This document shows positions 38,637 to 51,070 of a DNA stretch of 64,000 bases, piece after piece. The stretch lies in assembly GCF_030848805.1 (NCBI RefSeq), contig NC_092362.1, positions 14,491,642 through 14,555,641 on the forward strand, read 5' to 3'. The notes under the pieces were generated by a model. It saw nothing but the letters and a program-made list of their open reading frames with translations, was not told the origin of the DNA and ran no database searches. The translations under genes and the position numbers were made by a program. Positions within the stretch are counted from its first letter, which is position 1; every line of letters starts with the position of its first letter. The stretch comes from Temnothorax longispinosus. Taxonomy: Eukaryota; Arthropoda; Insecta; Hymenoptera; Formicidae.

Positions 38637-39446
38637 TATATAGAAGTTCTCGTAATATCAAAATGTAAAACATTTCTTTGACATATTATACAGAGTACAT
38701 TATACGTATAGATCTTGGAATCAAGGGCGCTTTCGGCAATGAATCAAACTGACGAAACTATCATCCTTCACGATCTAACTGACAGATGAGAAATCGGAAT
38801 ATCAAGAGTACGTCGATAGGCTAGAGTCTGGTCGTACTGTTCATCAGTGCCAGGTCTGATTGCTGCTATAAGCCAGGATTAGGAGCGCTACCGCAATTTC
38901 CATCATCAATAACAGATAACATGTTCGCAAATATTGTGCGTAAAGAGACTCACGTCGAAATCTGGCAAAAAACTTGCCCAAAAATCCATCATTACAGAAT
39001 CAAATAAATTCATCTTCACGCGGTCACTTTATATAGATTCATAGAAACTCGAGTAATATAAAATTATTTACAAATGTATTATTTATAAAGTTTTAGAAAA
39101 ATTGAATTCTGATAATAAGTAAAAAATAAAGAAATTGCGATTCTTGGTTGTATCTATTATATACATTGGAACACTAATTTTTATTTTTATTTAAATTGCT
39201 TAAATATTTAAATTTTGATTTCACTTTTAATTCAAATCTTAATTTATTAATTCGAGTACAAATGTGATTTCTGTTTTAATATTTTGTAATCTTAATCTCA
39301 ATTTTTTTATTTTAATTTCAAGTTTGACTTTTATTTTATATTTTTTATATCAAATTTTCTGAAATGAATCATAATAATAGATTAAGACGCGCGCGTGCAT
39401 TAGTCGGGCCGTGAGTCGGGAGTGTCGGGACTTGAGTGTCTTTATA

Positions 39447-39660
39447 CTCCGTCCAACAAGAGATCATGGTTGATCAAACATAAATAACGATAGGGCACAT
39501 CAGAGCTGCAACAAGGTGTTCACGTTAAATTATTTTTATTTTTAATAGTGTTGGACAATATTTATTAAAAATAAAAATAATTTAACGCGACCACCTTGTT
39601 GCGGCTCTGTGCCCTATCGTTATTTATGTTTGATCAACCATGATCTCTCGTTGGACGGAG
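39447..39660. mobile_element. 214-bp near-perfect palindromic MITE with TA target site
   Basis: It starts CTCCGTCCAAC, ends GTTGGACGGAG, and is flanked by TA at 39445-39446 and 39661-39662. Arms of about 95-100 bp match almost throughout: GATCATGGTTGATCAAAC, ATAAATAACGATAGGGC, the GCAACAAGGTG segment, and the ATTATTTTTATTTTTAATA segment. They are separated by a small centre. TA duplication suggests Tc1/mariner-type mobilisation. A transcript would fold into a long hairpin. Confidence 0.87.
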
Positions 39661-39662
39661 TA

Positions 39663-40010
39663 TTATAGCATTGCAACGTGGACGCGGGCGCGGTGGCGGT
39701 GCACCGGCTTCCTCGCTTCTCACCACGTTGGCGTTGGCTCGGTCGGTTGCCGACTGCCGTGTTGCCGTCTCTCGACTCTCGACCGCGCGCGCCTCACGCT
39801 CGCCTTCCTTCCTTCCTTCCTTCCTTCCTTCCTTCCCGGATAGAACCGCTACTCTCCGCCGCGTAATTGGCTGGAATATCTAATGGATTCGGTTAACCCC
39901 TTCACGAAGGGCTGGCGGTTGCACGACGGCGCCGGGATTGAGCAGATAAAGTCCGAGTCTCGTTCGTTCGCCCTACGTGTGATACGGCGATCGCGATAAC
40001 TCGGCGTGCA
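39663..40010. promoter_or_regulatory. GC-rich island with (CCTT)n, possible promoter
   Basis: Directly beside the palindromic MITE, composition switches to GC-rich and CpG-dense (39670-39810). A (CCTT)n tract at 39804-39836 and a second GC-rich part to about 39990 follow. Open frames appear in all three plus frames because stops are rare in such DNA, so none is taken as coding. A promoter or 5' UTR is plausible; the strand is unknown. Confidence 0.3.
39804..39836. repeat. (CCTT)n microsatellite
   Basis: About eight tetranucleotide units inside the GC-rich island. Confidence 0.9.
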
Positions 40011-40880
40011 CTATAGAGATTAGACTGAAGGAATTCAACGCGATAAATTTAGATTCCATGTTAATGGGGACAATACCGAAATTCTCAACACATCACACTT
40101 GTGACGAAGGATAATAATACGAAATATATCACGATGTTATCATTGTTAAAATTCAAAACATTGTTCAATAGAATATTGTTATTATTTTTAATTTATTTTA
40201 GTTATTTACTTTAGCTTCGAATAATCAACAATTTGACACCAAGCTTTCAATGATGTATCGTTTCACGTATCGCGTGAAACATCCTTATTTTATTGCGCGC
40301 AAACGCGGCAGCGCGGCGCGCCGTGCCGTGACATGGTACTTTCCGTGGCGGTGTCATTCGTCCTCTCTCCACTTATTCCCGCTCGTTTTTCTTACTCGTT
40401 ACTACTTCCTGGGTCGTAACTGTGGAAATTCCATCGGTCCGAAACCTGGTCGTCGCGTACACGCCACAGGTCGGCGATAAAGCCTCTATCGACCGATGGA
40501 AACATATAATACAACACATTGTCGTACGTGCGACTACGGAAAAGCGCTGCCGATGCGAATTCAAATGGGGCTTACTGAATTTAGATTTAATCGAGGACCG
40601 TAAATATAAAAGAAAGTCGTTTGCTGAGTAAGTAGAGAAGGACGGTACCGAAGAAGGTTTGTACCGAAAAACTGCGAAACTACCCCCCGGAGCAAGAAAT
40701 TTTATTATACCAACAAGATCCAGGGATCAAGGAGATTCAGAGAAATTGCACTTTTCGTTCGTTTTGTCATTCATATTGTGAAATCTCCAATGTGATAAAA
40801 TTGCCAATTTGTTAATTTAAAAAATTATATTTTGGCCACAGCCTCTGCAGCACATTGAATGATACAATACGTATCACGAA

Positions 40881-41029
40881 ACCGGATCCAGACTAAACAA
40901 GTAAATGCAAATAAACATAGAACAACTTGTTTCAATAAGTGTGCGGGCGCCACGCTGTGCTAGCGAACCGCATTCATTGAAGCAAGTTGGTTATTCATCT
41001 ATGTTCGCAATCGCTTGCCTGGATCCGAT
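40881..41029. mobile_element. diverged 150-bp inverted-repeat element
   Basis: CGGATCCAG (40883-40891) is mirrored by CTGGATCCG (41019-41027). Farther in, AACATAGA and AACTTGTTTCAAT pair with TCTATGTT and ATTGAAGCAAGTT. Several mismatches and indels separate the arms, so this is an older foldback or MITE remnant. No target duplication is visible. Confidence 0.5.
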
Positions 41030-44000
41030 TTTATACAAAGCAATTTTTTTCTTATGTTATTTCTCTGAGATAACACTATGATTGCCAAACACATTGACTT
41101 CAAGGAAATATATAACAATTTCAGAAATTTTAGCAGAATTAATACTAATAATGTATAACGTCTCAACCTATTTCCCTTCTAAAGATCCGTCTTCTGAAAA
41201 TGGAAATTGTAAAATAAAAAACATGTAATATTCCTTCTAAATCTCTTACCTAATGTTTGATAATAGTCAAGAAAATGGAAAGTGAAAAACAGAAAACAAA
41301 GAAACGAAACTTATAACACTTATTTCAGAGCTACGAAAACGCCGTTTTGGAGAATTGGAATTTTGAAAATTGGAATCATATATTATACAATCTAACAATT
41401 TTCGCTGTGGCAATTTCTACTACGCGTTTGATACGCGCCGTAGACGTCGCCAAGCATGCGAGATGCCGAAAAGCCTCGCGAAACTTCGAAAGACGTAGAA
41501 CCTCCGAACTTCGTCATGACATTTAAGTTTATAGCGACAATGAAGAGTGTTTCGCAGGGAACTGCGCGCACTTCAACGCCAATATGGCGAGGCAAGTTTA
41601 CCACTTCAGAAATTGCCGAGGTGCAAGCGTTTGCATAACGATCTTCTTACGTCGAAGCGGAGTAAACGGCTTCTATACGACGATAGGTAGTAACGTAAAT
41701 TTTCAAAAAAATAAATTTTGAGATTCTCGAAAACAATAGTCTTAATAAAGGCTACGAAATTCGGAATAATATTTTTAAGATAATTGTTTTAATTAATTTT
41801 CGATTAATTAACTTAAAAAATAGATTTTATAAAATAATAAATGTTTTTAATTCGCCAAGCGGCACTTATCATCTTCTCTTCGATTAAATTTCGAAGCACA
41901 AAGAAATTTCACAAGATTTAATTCTGCAACGCAACCATCGCCGCACGAAATGAAGCAAATGTTTAACCTTTCCATCACGCAAAGAGCCAATATTGACAGA
42001 CGATAAACGATCAAAAATCCTATATATAAAAATGTGAATAATCTACTAGTAGAATAATCTACACACTGGAGAAGAATAATGTAAAGTGAGAAAATCGACA
42101 AGTGACGTCAAGAAGCTCAATATAGTCTCTATGGCAATAGTCTCTATAATTAAAAAGTAATATTCAGAAAACGTTGAAATCTATTTTCTTTCATTTTGTG
42201 ACATCAACACCTTGATTCATTTAGACGTTGTACTGTTACAAAGAGTAATACTTGAAATTCTCGCCAGATTATCTCAAGAATCGTCAGAAGATACGACGAG
42301 CGAATTTGTTTAAAAAACACACATACCCTTCGCCTTCTTCACTTTAAGATAAGTTTCAAGACTACCGTAGGAACGGCGAAGTCAGTATGGCGAATCGCAA
42401 ACAGTACCTACAGCGAACACAAAATACACTCACGACGCTCACAATGTATGCTGCAACGTCCAATTAATACTTTGTTGATCTGTAATTGGAGCATCGTGAT
42501 TAGACTACTGCGTTGGTCGATGTAGCTTAGCCCCGGGCGATGGGAAACACTGTTCCCGTGGTATATGCAGATACCCTCGTCGACCTATACCTATCGTAAC
42601 AACCTACATGCAGGCAACTCATCCGAGACAAACTATACAATTTCTCGTACTACTTACGTCGTACAGACGTAACAAGACGTACAAGATACAATTTCGAGCG
42701 AGCCAAGTGAAGAAGGAAGGAGAGGTAATCTGCTCTCTATGGAAATATTTCACATGTGATTAATGATCACGCCGCGCCGCCGGTTTTCGTTGCACGTTTT
42801 TCTTCATAGAGCATCCTATAAAACGCGTGGAAATAAAAATCGGCTCGAAAATAGATACGAACGGGAAGCCTTTTTCAAAGTTTACCCGACGAAAAAAAGA
42901 ACAAATCTTCCCCGAGAGGCTGCTTCGTGGCGAAAGAGAGACGAACGCGGAAGCGTGTCGTATTTCGTGCCGTTATTGTTAACATGCAGCGCACAACGCG
43001 CGAGCGAGTCAACAAGTGGCAATATATTTCGCGAATATATTCTTAGCGTAAGCATTATTTACGCTCTTGCTAGACCAGAGCAACGTAGAAGACCTTAGGG
43101 CTTAGGGCAAAAGCGATGAAAGAGTAGGGCAGCTTGCCGTCGCGTCAGTTGAAACTCGCGCTAAAGACGACGACGCCTTTGCAAAGAGCTTAGAGCTTCC
43201 GACGAACTTGATTGGTAGCTTGGACTGCAAAGCGTATCGAGTTCCAAAGCCATCGCTTCGTGCGATCGATGCTATCTCGAAAGTAAACTTTAAACGTTCT
43301 TGAGCACACCGTTTCCCTGGAACCAAAGAACGTTATGGACGCGACGCTTCGAAAAGACTACCGATTAATTCCGATAAGAAACTAAACGCAATTACCACGG
43401 TCTAAATGCAACGGTCCGATCGCAAAGAAGGCTACGAGAAAAAGCTTACTTTCATCCAAGAAGAACATTCACAAAATGGTCACGATAAAATAACTCACCG
43501 CGAAAAAGAGGAATTCAGTGGGACGTGCGAAATAACGTTCAGAAATATGTGATAAAATTTACGGCATTTTTTGTTGTTTCGATGCCGCTATATAGAATGC
43601 ACCGGTATTATATATCCCCCGGAGTACCCCACAACCGTTGTCATGGAATGACACATTGCGAACGCGGCAGTTTTAATTGTATGTGATGTTGCGAATGTGG
43701 GTTACTCGCTTATATTTTCAACGCATAAAAAATATGAGCCACGCACATAAATATTAATAGTAATATGCGTTAAAGAAAAATGCAAAGAACAAGTTAAAGG
43801 TGCGCAGTCAGTATATAGTCACTCTTTTTCCATTATCCGCATTCAAGCGTATCAGCTCCTCCACAATTCTCGAGAATCTTACAATTCCGGAATAGATAAT
43901 GTGCGTTTCTATGCAATCCTAAATACGGCACTTCTCACGTGTAAATGGTACGACCACTTAAAATAGGCACGGAAGGTTTTATCGACGATCGAACTGCTAT

Positions 44001-44487
44001 TGGCAATTTCCACTTTTATCACCTATCAACTCGCTGGAATCACGGGCCTATAAGGGGTGTCGGGATATGTCTCACGCCCGGAGATAAAATATCCTCGCAG
44101 TCATCGGAGATATGTATAGCTCTATGCTCTACAGCGCTTATAGCGCGACGTCGTACCCCAAGTATTTACATAAGCGGACAACAGGGCGAGACAACACATT
44201 GGACCCAGGAGTACTTTGGCCATCTCGTGCGGCTTGCCGCTAAAATGCGATATCGTTTTTTGTGCGTAATAACGTTGTAAAAGCAGAATTACGGCGAGAA
44301 GACGCCATATGTTCTTTGTCGCAAACTATTTTATTTAATACGACTTGTTCTGCGAAACAGACCCACATCAATTGTATAACTAAATCAAAGCCCTATAAAT
44401 ACCGAAAATATATACGTATGTACGACTTTTTTTATTACAAAATGTACTTTCAATAAAAAGAATGTGAAAGATAGACTTTATTATAAA
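41030..44487. other. gene-free stretch with GC-richer parts
   Basis: Segments at 41.4-41.65, 42.75-43.35 and 43.95-44.3 kb are less AT-rich and contain frames up to 111 codons on both strands. They overlap, lack recognisable motifs, and are not called as genes. The rest is AT-rich. Confidence 0.45.
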
Positions 44488-44760
44488 CTAGCTTAATACC
44501 CGTGCTTCGCTATGGTATGTAACTCATTAAATCATCAAAAACCAAGTCGTTATCTCATCAAGCCTAAGAGATATTGAGGAATCCGTGAAAACACATTTTA
44601 GCCTTTTTTCACCCCCTTAGGCGAATTTCTAAAAATCCCTTCTTAGTGAGTACTTACGTCATGGAAGAAATATACTTTCCGAATTTCATGTTTCTATAAG
44701 GTTTAGGAATTTGGGCTGGACGTTGATGTTAGTTAATCAGTCAGTCAGGACATTTGTTTA

Positions 44761-44788
<28 letters not shown>
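44488..44788 (-). mobile_element. non-autonomous Helitron, copy B
   Basis: Minus-strand element. The 3' CTAG is at 44488-44491 (flanked by A at 44487 on the plus strand), preceded on the minus strand by GCGAAGCACGGGTATTAAG. The 5' end runs TC into a (TCTA)n/(TA)n tract and then TAAACAAATGTCCTGACTGAC. The sequence matches copy A along most of its length. The exact 5' end is uncertain because the terminal tract is a microsatellite. It has no coding capacity. Confidence 0.7.
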
Positions 44789-44791
<3 letters not shown>

Positions 44792-45310
44792 GTGATTATA
44801 TTTCGATAGGAAATATATTTTATAATCGCACATCGTGACTATACTTAAATGCGCATCGATATTCAAACGAATCAAACGGGATGCAATTTGCGATAAGGGT
44901 CTAAACAATTATTTCAAAATAATTATAAATTTAGTGATCTCAACATTATGATAGTTTAGGACTTTAGATCATGTTCTAGTCGATTATTCGATTGAAAATA
45001 CGGTTATATTAATTTCATTACAAATTTCAAACTTCCATTTAATTACTGCAAAATTAATTTGTCCAATAAGCGCATCATCGAAAATACATTTAAATATAGC
45101 GAATTGATGAGACTGTAATCATTATCGTGAAAATGTGTTTTATCCATTCCCAAGGCTTAACCAACACGAATTATTGTACCTACGGATTAATCATCGATTT
45201 GCAGAGTATGGAAACAATTGATATTGGCTTTCGCATTCCAATTTATAAATACGTGTTATTGGTATCATTAGTTTATGAACACATTAAGAGTAAAAATGCT
45301 TAAATAAATG

Positions 45311-45312
<2 letters not shown>

Positions 45313-45342
<30 letters not shown>
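45313..45342. repeat. (AAT)n microsatellite
   Basis: AATAATAAT run of about ten units. Confidence 0.85.
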
Positions 45343-45343
<1 letters not shown>

Positions 45344-45695
45344 TAATAATTTAAAATAATTATATAAAAGTAAGATTATAAAAAGATCTTTTTCTTTATG
45401 CAACATATAAAATATAAAAACATGCGATGGGACTTTTAAAAATATGAAAACCTTTAAATCATTCTGAGCAGCACGTGCTTGCCCTCGTTTTACGATTCCA
45501 TTGTCCTTGATTGTGAGCAAGGAAATTTAATCGAACGCGTGAGTCATTCTCGTGTAGGTAAAGGATGATGTGTCATAACGTTAAAGAGGTTTGACATTGA
45601 ATCATCATAAGTGCATGTGATTCAGTCAAATCATAAGATTGATTAATTCTAGACCCGCAATTAGGAAATTACGCTCTTAACCGGAACACGATGGT

Positions 45696-45698
<3 letters not shown>

Positions 45699-45747
<49 letters not shown>
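45699..45747. repeat. (AT)n microsatellite
   Basis: Uninterrupted AT run of about 49 bases. The Tyr-Ile repeat frame across it is an artefact. Confidence 0.9.
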
Positions 45748-45750
<3 letters not shown>

Positions 45751-46921
45751 GCTATAGATATACGTACGCACAAATGCAAGCCTCTACGCCATTACGAGAT
45801 TTACGAGAATTGCGCACAGATTGTGTTCCTTACTTGGTGCCACTTGACGCAAGTAAATTCGTCGACGCAAGTAAACTCGCCCCAAATTAAATTCCTTGTT
45901 ACGCATACTACTTCCGCTATTATTTAGACTGAGAAGATCTTTACGTTATAACATTGATAAAAAAAAGGCGCTATTGAGAAGTAACTGAATAGTTCACAAG
46001 TGTGATTCTGTATACGTGACGTAAACTTTTGTAGATTTTCAGTACTGCCAGTAAATATCGGAGAAGGCAGTTCTTGTTACATGACAGCGCACGGTATATG
46101 TTACCAAACTCTCCCCATTCGCCAGTCAATCTCAAGTCTCACCGCGCGGATGATAGCTCAGCGATCTTGCGCGTATACACAGCACTACATTGTGTATGTA
46201 ACACAAGTGCCAAGGCCATGTACCGGTGTATCAACCTATTTGTTGTCACCCCCCACAAAATATTACAAGATTCAAAACCTATTAAAGTCCACTTTAGATT
46301 TTATAATTCGTGTCAATTATAAACAAAATAGATTTCAGAATAAAATTCCATTTTGATTATAATTCTGTATATCGTGTATCTTTATATATACTTTGATATA
46401 AATATATATAAATATACTTTGTATACACGTGCAATTCTAATTCTTCAAATGTTTTTCATATTACATGGCACATAAAATTATAAAATTACAAAATAGAATT
46501 CTATTCTGAATTCTAATACAAATTATGATTTTTCTATTTATTAAACCATATTTATAACCTATGTCTCAGACAGTTGAATTCTTCAACAGAAATAATTAGT
46601 CGAATTCAATTAGTCGTTTTATTTTATTTCGTATTTGTCACAGTAGTAACAATGTCGATGCTAAATTTCAGGTTTTATCGTTTAAAATACTTGTATCACA
46701 CTATTATAAGAAGTGGTAGAGAAAAACTTGCCGCAAATAGATTACATGTCAAATAGATTACTATCGAAATTGTCTCATTTATCTCTTTAACTTTTTTCGT
46801 ATCTCTCATGAAGTCTTTGCGCTTAATAGCATTGAGTTCCATAGGGTAATCAATATTTATTTTAAACTAGCTGGTTACCCGGGCTTCGCCCCGGAGGACA
46901 TATGTAATAAGACACGCAAAT

Positions 46922-47041
<120 letters not shown>

Positions 47042-47071
47042 AGATTCAATCATTTCCCGAAAAATTGGAAA

Positions 47072-47335
47072 AATTAAAAAAACCGGTTTCCAAAAAGATC
47101 GGTAACAAAAACTATACACATCATAGAGCTTCCCGTAAAATTCTACCCCTACTTCATGTACAATTCTTTAAAATTCGGTCAATAAATTTTCAAAAAATTA
47201 AAAAAATTTCGGTACCGGCTTCCAAAAAGATCGGTAACAAAAAACTATACACATAGTGGCACTCCCCGGAAAATTCTACCCCTATTTCATATACTTTTGG
47301 TAAAAATTCGGTTCAGGGGTTTGGGCTGGGCGTTG
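47072..47335. repeat. 132-bp tandem duplication inside Helitron C
   Basis: CCAAAAAGATCGGTAACAAA at 47090 recurs at 47222. Both are followed by CTATACACAT, then a CCCC/TCCCG motif and AAAATTCTACCCCTA. The two units differ by scattered changes. Confidence 0.75.
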
Positions 47336-47384
47336 ATGAGTCAGTGAATGAGTCAGTCAGGACATCTTCCTTTACAGATATAGA

Positions 47385-48787
47385 TGAGAAAAGATTTTTT
47401 TTAATTCAAATGTATATTATTTTATTTTTACCAAAAAGTATTAATAAAACGTTTTAAATGTAGAGAGAAGGCAAGAAACAGAGAAAAAGAGAGAGGGAAA
47501 TAAATAAATTAAAAGGCACTTAAAATAGAGATGCGCGTATGAAATGAAATGGGAATGCAATATTTTAACAAGAGCTTTTGATGTCTTTCTTCGTGCCTTA
47601 CTTGTCAATACTTTGCCTTTATATATAGGTGACAATTAAACAAGCTTGCATGCGGGTTACGAAGCATAAATTCGCAATTATAGTTCCTTTGCCGAGCGTA
47701 ATCCAAAATACAGGATCAATATACCGACGATCGCATCATTGGTATTAAAGGCTGAGTCTTCATTGCTGACAAGACAGGTTTATTCGTAACGCAACGATAA
47801 TCCCCGGCTCCGGTTGTCAGTATGGATATCGCGCAATATTGTACATTATAGAAGACGGCCGGGATGTCGATACAAGGAACGATACCGAGGAAACATCAGT
47901 GTAGAACGAGCCGGTAAAATCAATAATCCAATACAGATGTCGGCAATCTGCTTCCGGTTGACAAGCTCGTGAGAGCCTTTTCCTGATTATGTGCCCCATT
48001 AATATATCTCAGAGAGTATTTTCGGATATTTCAGCAAATTGTTGTATATAAGTCATATACATTTGTCGTGTGAATAATTTACTTGAAGCCACTGATTTCA
48101 TATTAATTATTAACGTTCCCGAGTTTCTTAAGCTTGAAAATATATAGAAACCGAAGTGAAAAAATTAAATCTCACGGAAGTAGGTAAATAACGTTCATGC
48201 GATATATACACAACACAGAATATAACATTTTTCGGTTTGAGCAAATTATTCGAAATCTGTTAGCGATAATCAAACAATCGCACGCCGGTTATTACTCGTT
48301 CTTCTTATAATAATGTTCTGCCACAAGTCTGAATGTTATTTTATATACTTAAATTAATATTTTAATTATTATTTACAATTAAGTATTTACAAACTTTTCA
48401 TTCTTAATTTCGAATACCTAAATTAACATTAGGCCTATGATACATATTAAGTTAAGGCGTACGATAATATGTTTGATAATAATCGAAAAAGTGCTAAGTA
48501 ATTGAATGTTATGGAATTCATAATGGGGATATAATGATAATAAATGTGTCAAGAGAGATTTCAATAACCGTTAATTATTGAGTAACTTAGTATTTTTTTC
48601 ATTTTTTATTTTCTATGATAAAGTATAATATGAAACAAAGCTTTTACCAACAGATATCAAAGTACCATGTTATATCTAGTACTCGATTTGTCAAAGATTG
48701 TCACGTTAAATCAATATTTTGAGAAACTAAGTTGTAAGAATTAAGAACCTAAAGGAAAGAAAGGAATAATAATAATAATAATGTATA
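47385..48787. other. gene-free stretch
   Basis: AT-rich DNA with a less AT-rich patch at 47.65-48.0 kb. No gene, RNA or element was recognised. Confidence 0.5.
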
Positions 48788-49006
48788 CACTGAGAAAAAA
48801 ATTGTTAATTTGAAAAAATATTTAGTCCAATACGTTCAACTAAACATTTTAGTTAATTAAATAAACATTAGTTGTTTCAACAATTTATTTAGTTTCTTTA
48901 ATCAAGAATTAATTGATTCAACTAATGTTTAGTTAATTAACTAAAATGTTTAGTTGAACGTATCGGACTAAATATTTTTTTAGATTAACCATTTTTTTTC
49001 TCAGTA
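48788..49006. mobile_element. 219-bp palindromic MITE, ends CACTGAGAAAAAAA
   Basis: The left end CACTGAGAAAAAAA and the right end TTTTTTCTCAGTA are mirror images, with TATA on both sides (48784-48787 and 49007-49010). The inner arms match very well: about 55 bp around TTTAGTCCRATACGTTCAAC and TAAACATTTTAGTTAATTAA differ at two positions. It is noncoding. The flanking TATA may be the target duplication or part of the inverted repeat. Confidence 0.82.
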
Positions 49007-50360
49007 TATACATAAAATCTTAAAAAAAAATCAATTTTTTTCTTCCTGTGACATAGACATAAAATGTTATCGGTTATTCTCGCTCAAAGGTGATGAAACA
49101 TTTCCGAATGCGTGAGTGCGGTTTATCCGGTCTCGGGACACATATATGTGTCACGGCAATCGCTGGATATTCACGCAATACCACAAGCGTCAAATCAATC
49201 TGCTGTAACTCAATCACGAAATTTGAAGCAGCAATGTCGTGTCTACACGCCAGCTCCGATCGGTAGATGACACCAACTGCGTAATTTTTGTAATCAGCTT
49301 CGCTTACGATATGTGTATATATCAATAATTATTATTGATAAAAGAAACAGAAAAAGAGAAAAAATTTAAAATCAAACAGAATTTACATTTTCCATTAATT
49401 GTAAGTAATCATATAAAACAGCTATTAAAATTTCTTAATTCCAGAAATGACCAATTTTATCAGAAAAATTTTTTGCATCCTGCATATGCATTTAAAGGAT
49501 AAACTCAATTCTCCCATTCGATTCTCTCTTATCTTTCCTAAATGGGTAAAAAGTATTTTCTTATAGTATTAATACATTTGTATTTTCGTTCTATAACTAT
49601 CATAGTTAAACTCTTAACTTCTATGTTTATTTTATAGCTTTATGGCTTAATAACGACAAGATTATAAAATCACCTTAAAAGTCCAATGCACGAAAATCTC
49701 TTACAGTCAATATGCAGTATAACTAACTGCAAGATAGAAAATATCATCAAAATAAATGCCAGTATGCAGACAACACGAAAACATCAGCATTAAAGTTTGT
49801 TGTAAAAGGAATAGTAAAAAAATACTGCTCTTATTAGGCAAAGATGAGCGTGTTACAGAGAAAACCGTGACTTGAAATTCGTAGGAAAAATCAACTTCTC
49901 CTCGGCAATTGTGGAGTAACGACGTCACATTGAATCCTATCAAGACAGTGCACATGGCAGTGGATACTTTGGGATGCAGCGGCTGCGACCCAGATTAATC
50001 CTATATTTCTATTCGAACGAAGTGCCGGAAGGAAGTCGAACAAATCTTGCCTTTTTTTTACAAAAATTGGAATTTTCCAATTGTTCACTAATTCGAGAAA
50101 ACGAAGCTGCGTTTCAGATTGAATTGATGTCAAACGATTCATTCAAGTTTTCTTCTCTTTTCTATACTTTCTTTTCTTGCTCTATCTAATATTCTGTAAT
50201 ATTCTCTGTTATAGAGTACGTATATTAACCTAACGTGTTAATGTATTAAATTTTCATACGTAGTAAACATTTCTGGAGACTATCATATGTCTATCTTATC
50301 TAAAGTGATCAAAAATAATATATATTACAATATAAACTTGGAAAATAGTGCTTTCTCTTA

Positions 50361-50639
50361 CTATAGCTCTCTAATAAGTAATATCGGTTGTTCATGTTCC
50401 AGGACATTAAAATAATAAACTTTCAGTGTCTCAACCAAGGAATAAATTATAGAACTAACGTTGGCGGCAGATCCGTTGGGCCCATTTAATTCCATTATAC
50501 GGCATTTAGGATCGTAATGTTCGGAATGTTTCGCGCAAACTTTCGCGATTTGGGGCTTCATACCGGACGTTATCGCCCCAACTCGAAACGCTTGTTCAAA
50601 TGCATGAGAGCTACAACGCTCGATTACAATGGATTCCAT
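50361..50639 (-). CDS. unassigned 92-codon open frame
   Basis: Starts at an ATG (50639) with an in-frame TAA two codons upstream, and ends at TAG. Codons are more balanced than the AT-rich surroundings between about 50440 and 50640. The product would be soluble with three cysteines (residues 9, 35, 46) and a PNGSAAN segment. It has no signal peptide and no membrane segment. I do not recognise a family. It could be a small gene, an exon with hidden splice sites, or chance. Confidence 0.2.
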   Translation of the reverse strand: MESIVIERCSSHAFEQAFRVGAITSGMKPQIAKVCAKHSEHYDPKCRIMELNGPNGSAANVSSIIYSLVETLKVYYFNVLEHEQPILLIREL

Positions 50640-51032
50640 TAATTAGGATTTTACGTGAGGACAAACACGTCGTCTCTGACCCCGTTAGCATTATCGTTTA
50701 TCACAAATAATACAAAAATATTCGTGTCTTCCCAACTTGAAATCACCGTATTTAAATTTTTCTTTGACCTCGTCATGATACATACAAGCAATGCACAAAG
50801 TTCCTTTAAACTATTGAAATGCTGGTACGCCAAAAGATTGGCATTGACAGCTCAACTTTCTCTCTTTACCAACCATTGTCGATATTTGAGATATAATATC
50901 GATAATTATAAAAAGCATTATTTTGAGAATGTAAAGCATTGATGTTTTTTTATATTCGCGATAGTACATTATATTAGTTAATATAAATCTTAAAATCCAA
51001 ACGGATAGAAAGTTTATCAAAATATAATGATA

Positions 51033-51035
<3 letters not shown>

Positions 51036-51062
<27 letters not shown>
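51036..51062. repeat. (TA)n microsatellite
   Basis: Uninterrupted TA run. Confidence 0.87.

Positions 51063-51070
<8 letters not shown>

Larger units (their letters stand above)
44789..46866. other. AT-rich spacer between two Helitrons
   Basis: Contains (AAT)n at 45313-45342 and (AT)n at 45699-45747. No gene was recognised; the frames present are under 95 codons. Confidence 0.5.

Noticed and set aside
39640..39883. Three overlapping plus-strand frames with Leu-Pro-Ser-Phe repeats
   Set aside because: All three frames are open because of GC-richness and the (CCTT)n tract.
42763..43098. 111-codon basic plus-strand frame
   Set aside because: It lies in a GC-richer patch where stops are rare. 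No domain and no splice structure.
43945..44280. 111-codon plus-strand frame
   Set aside because: No recognisable family, and composition similar to its non-coding flanks.
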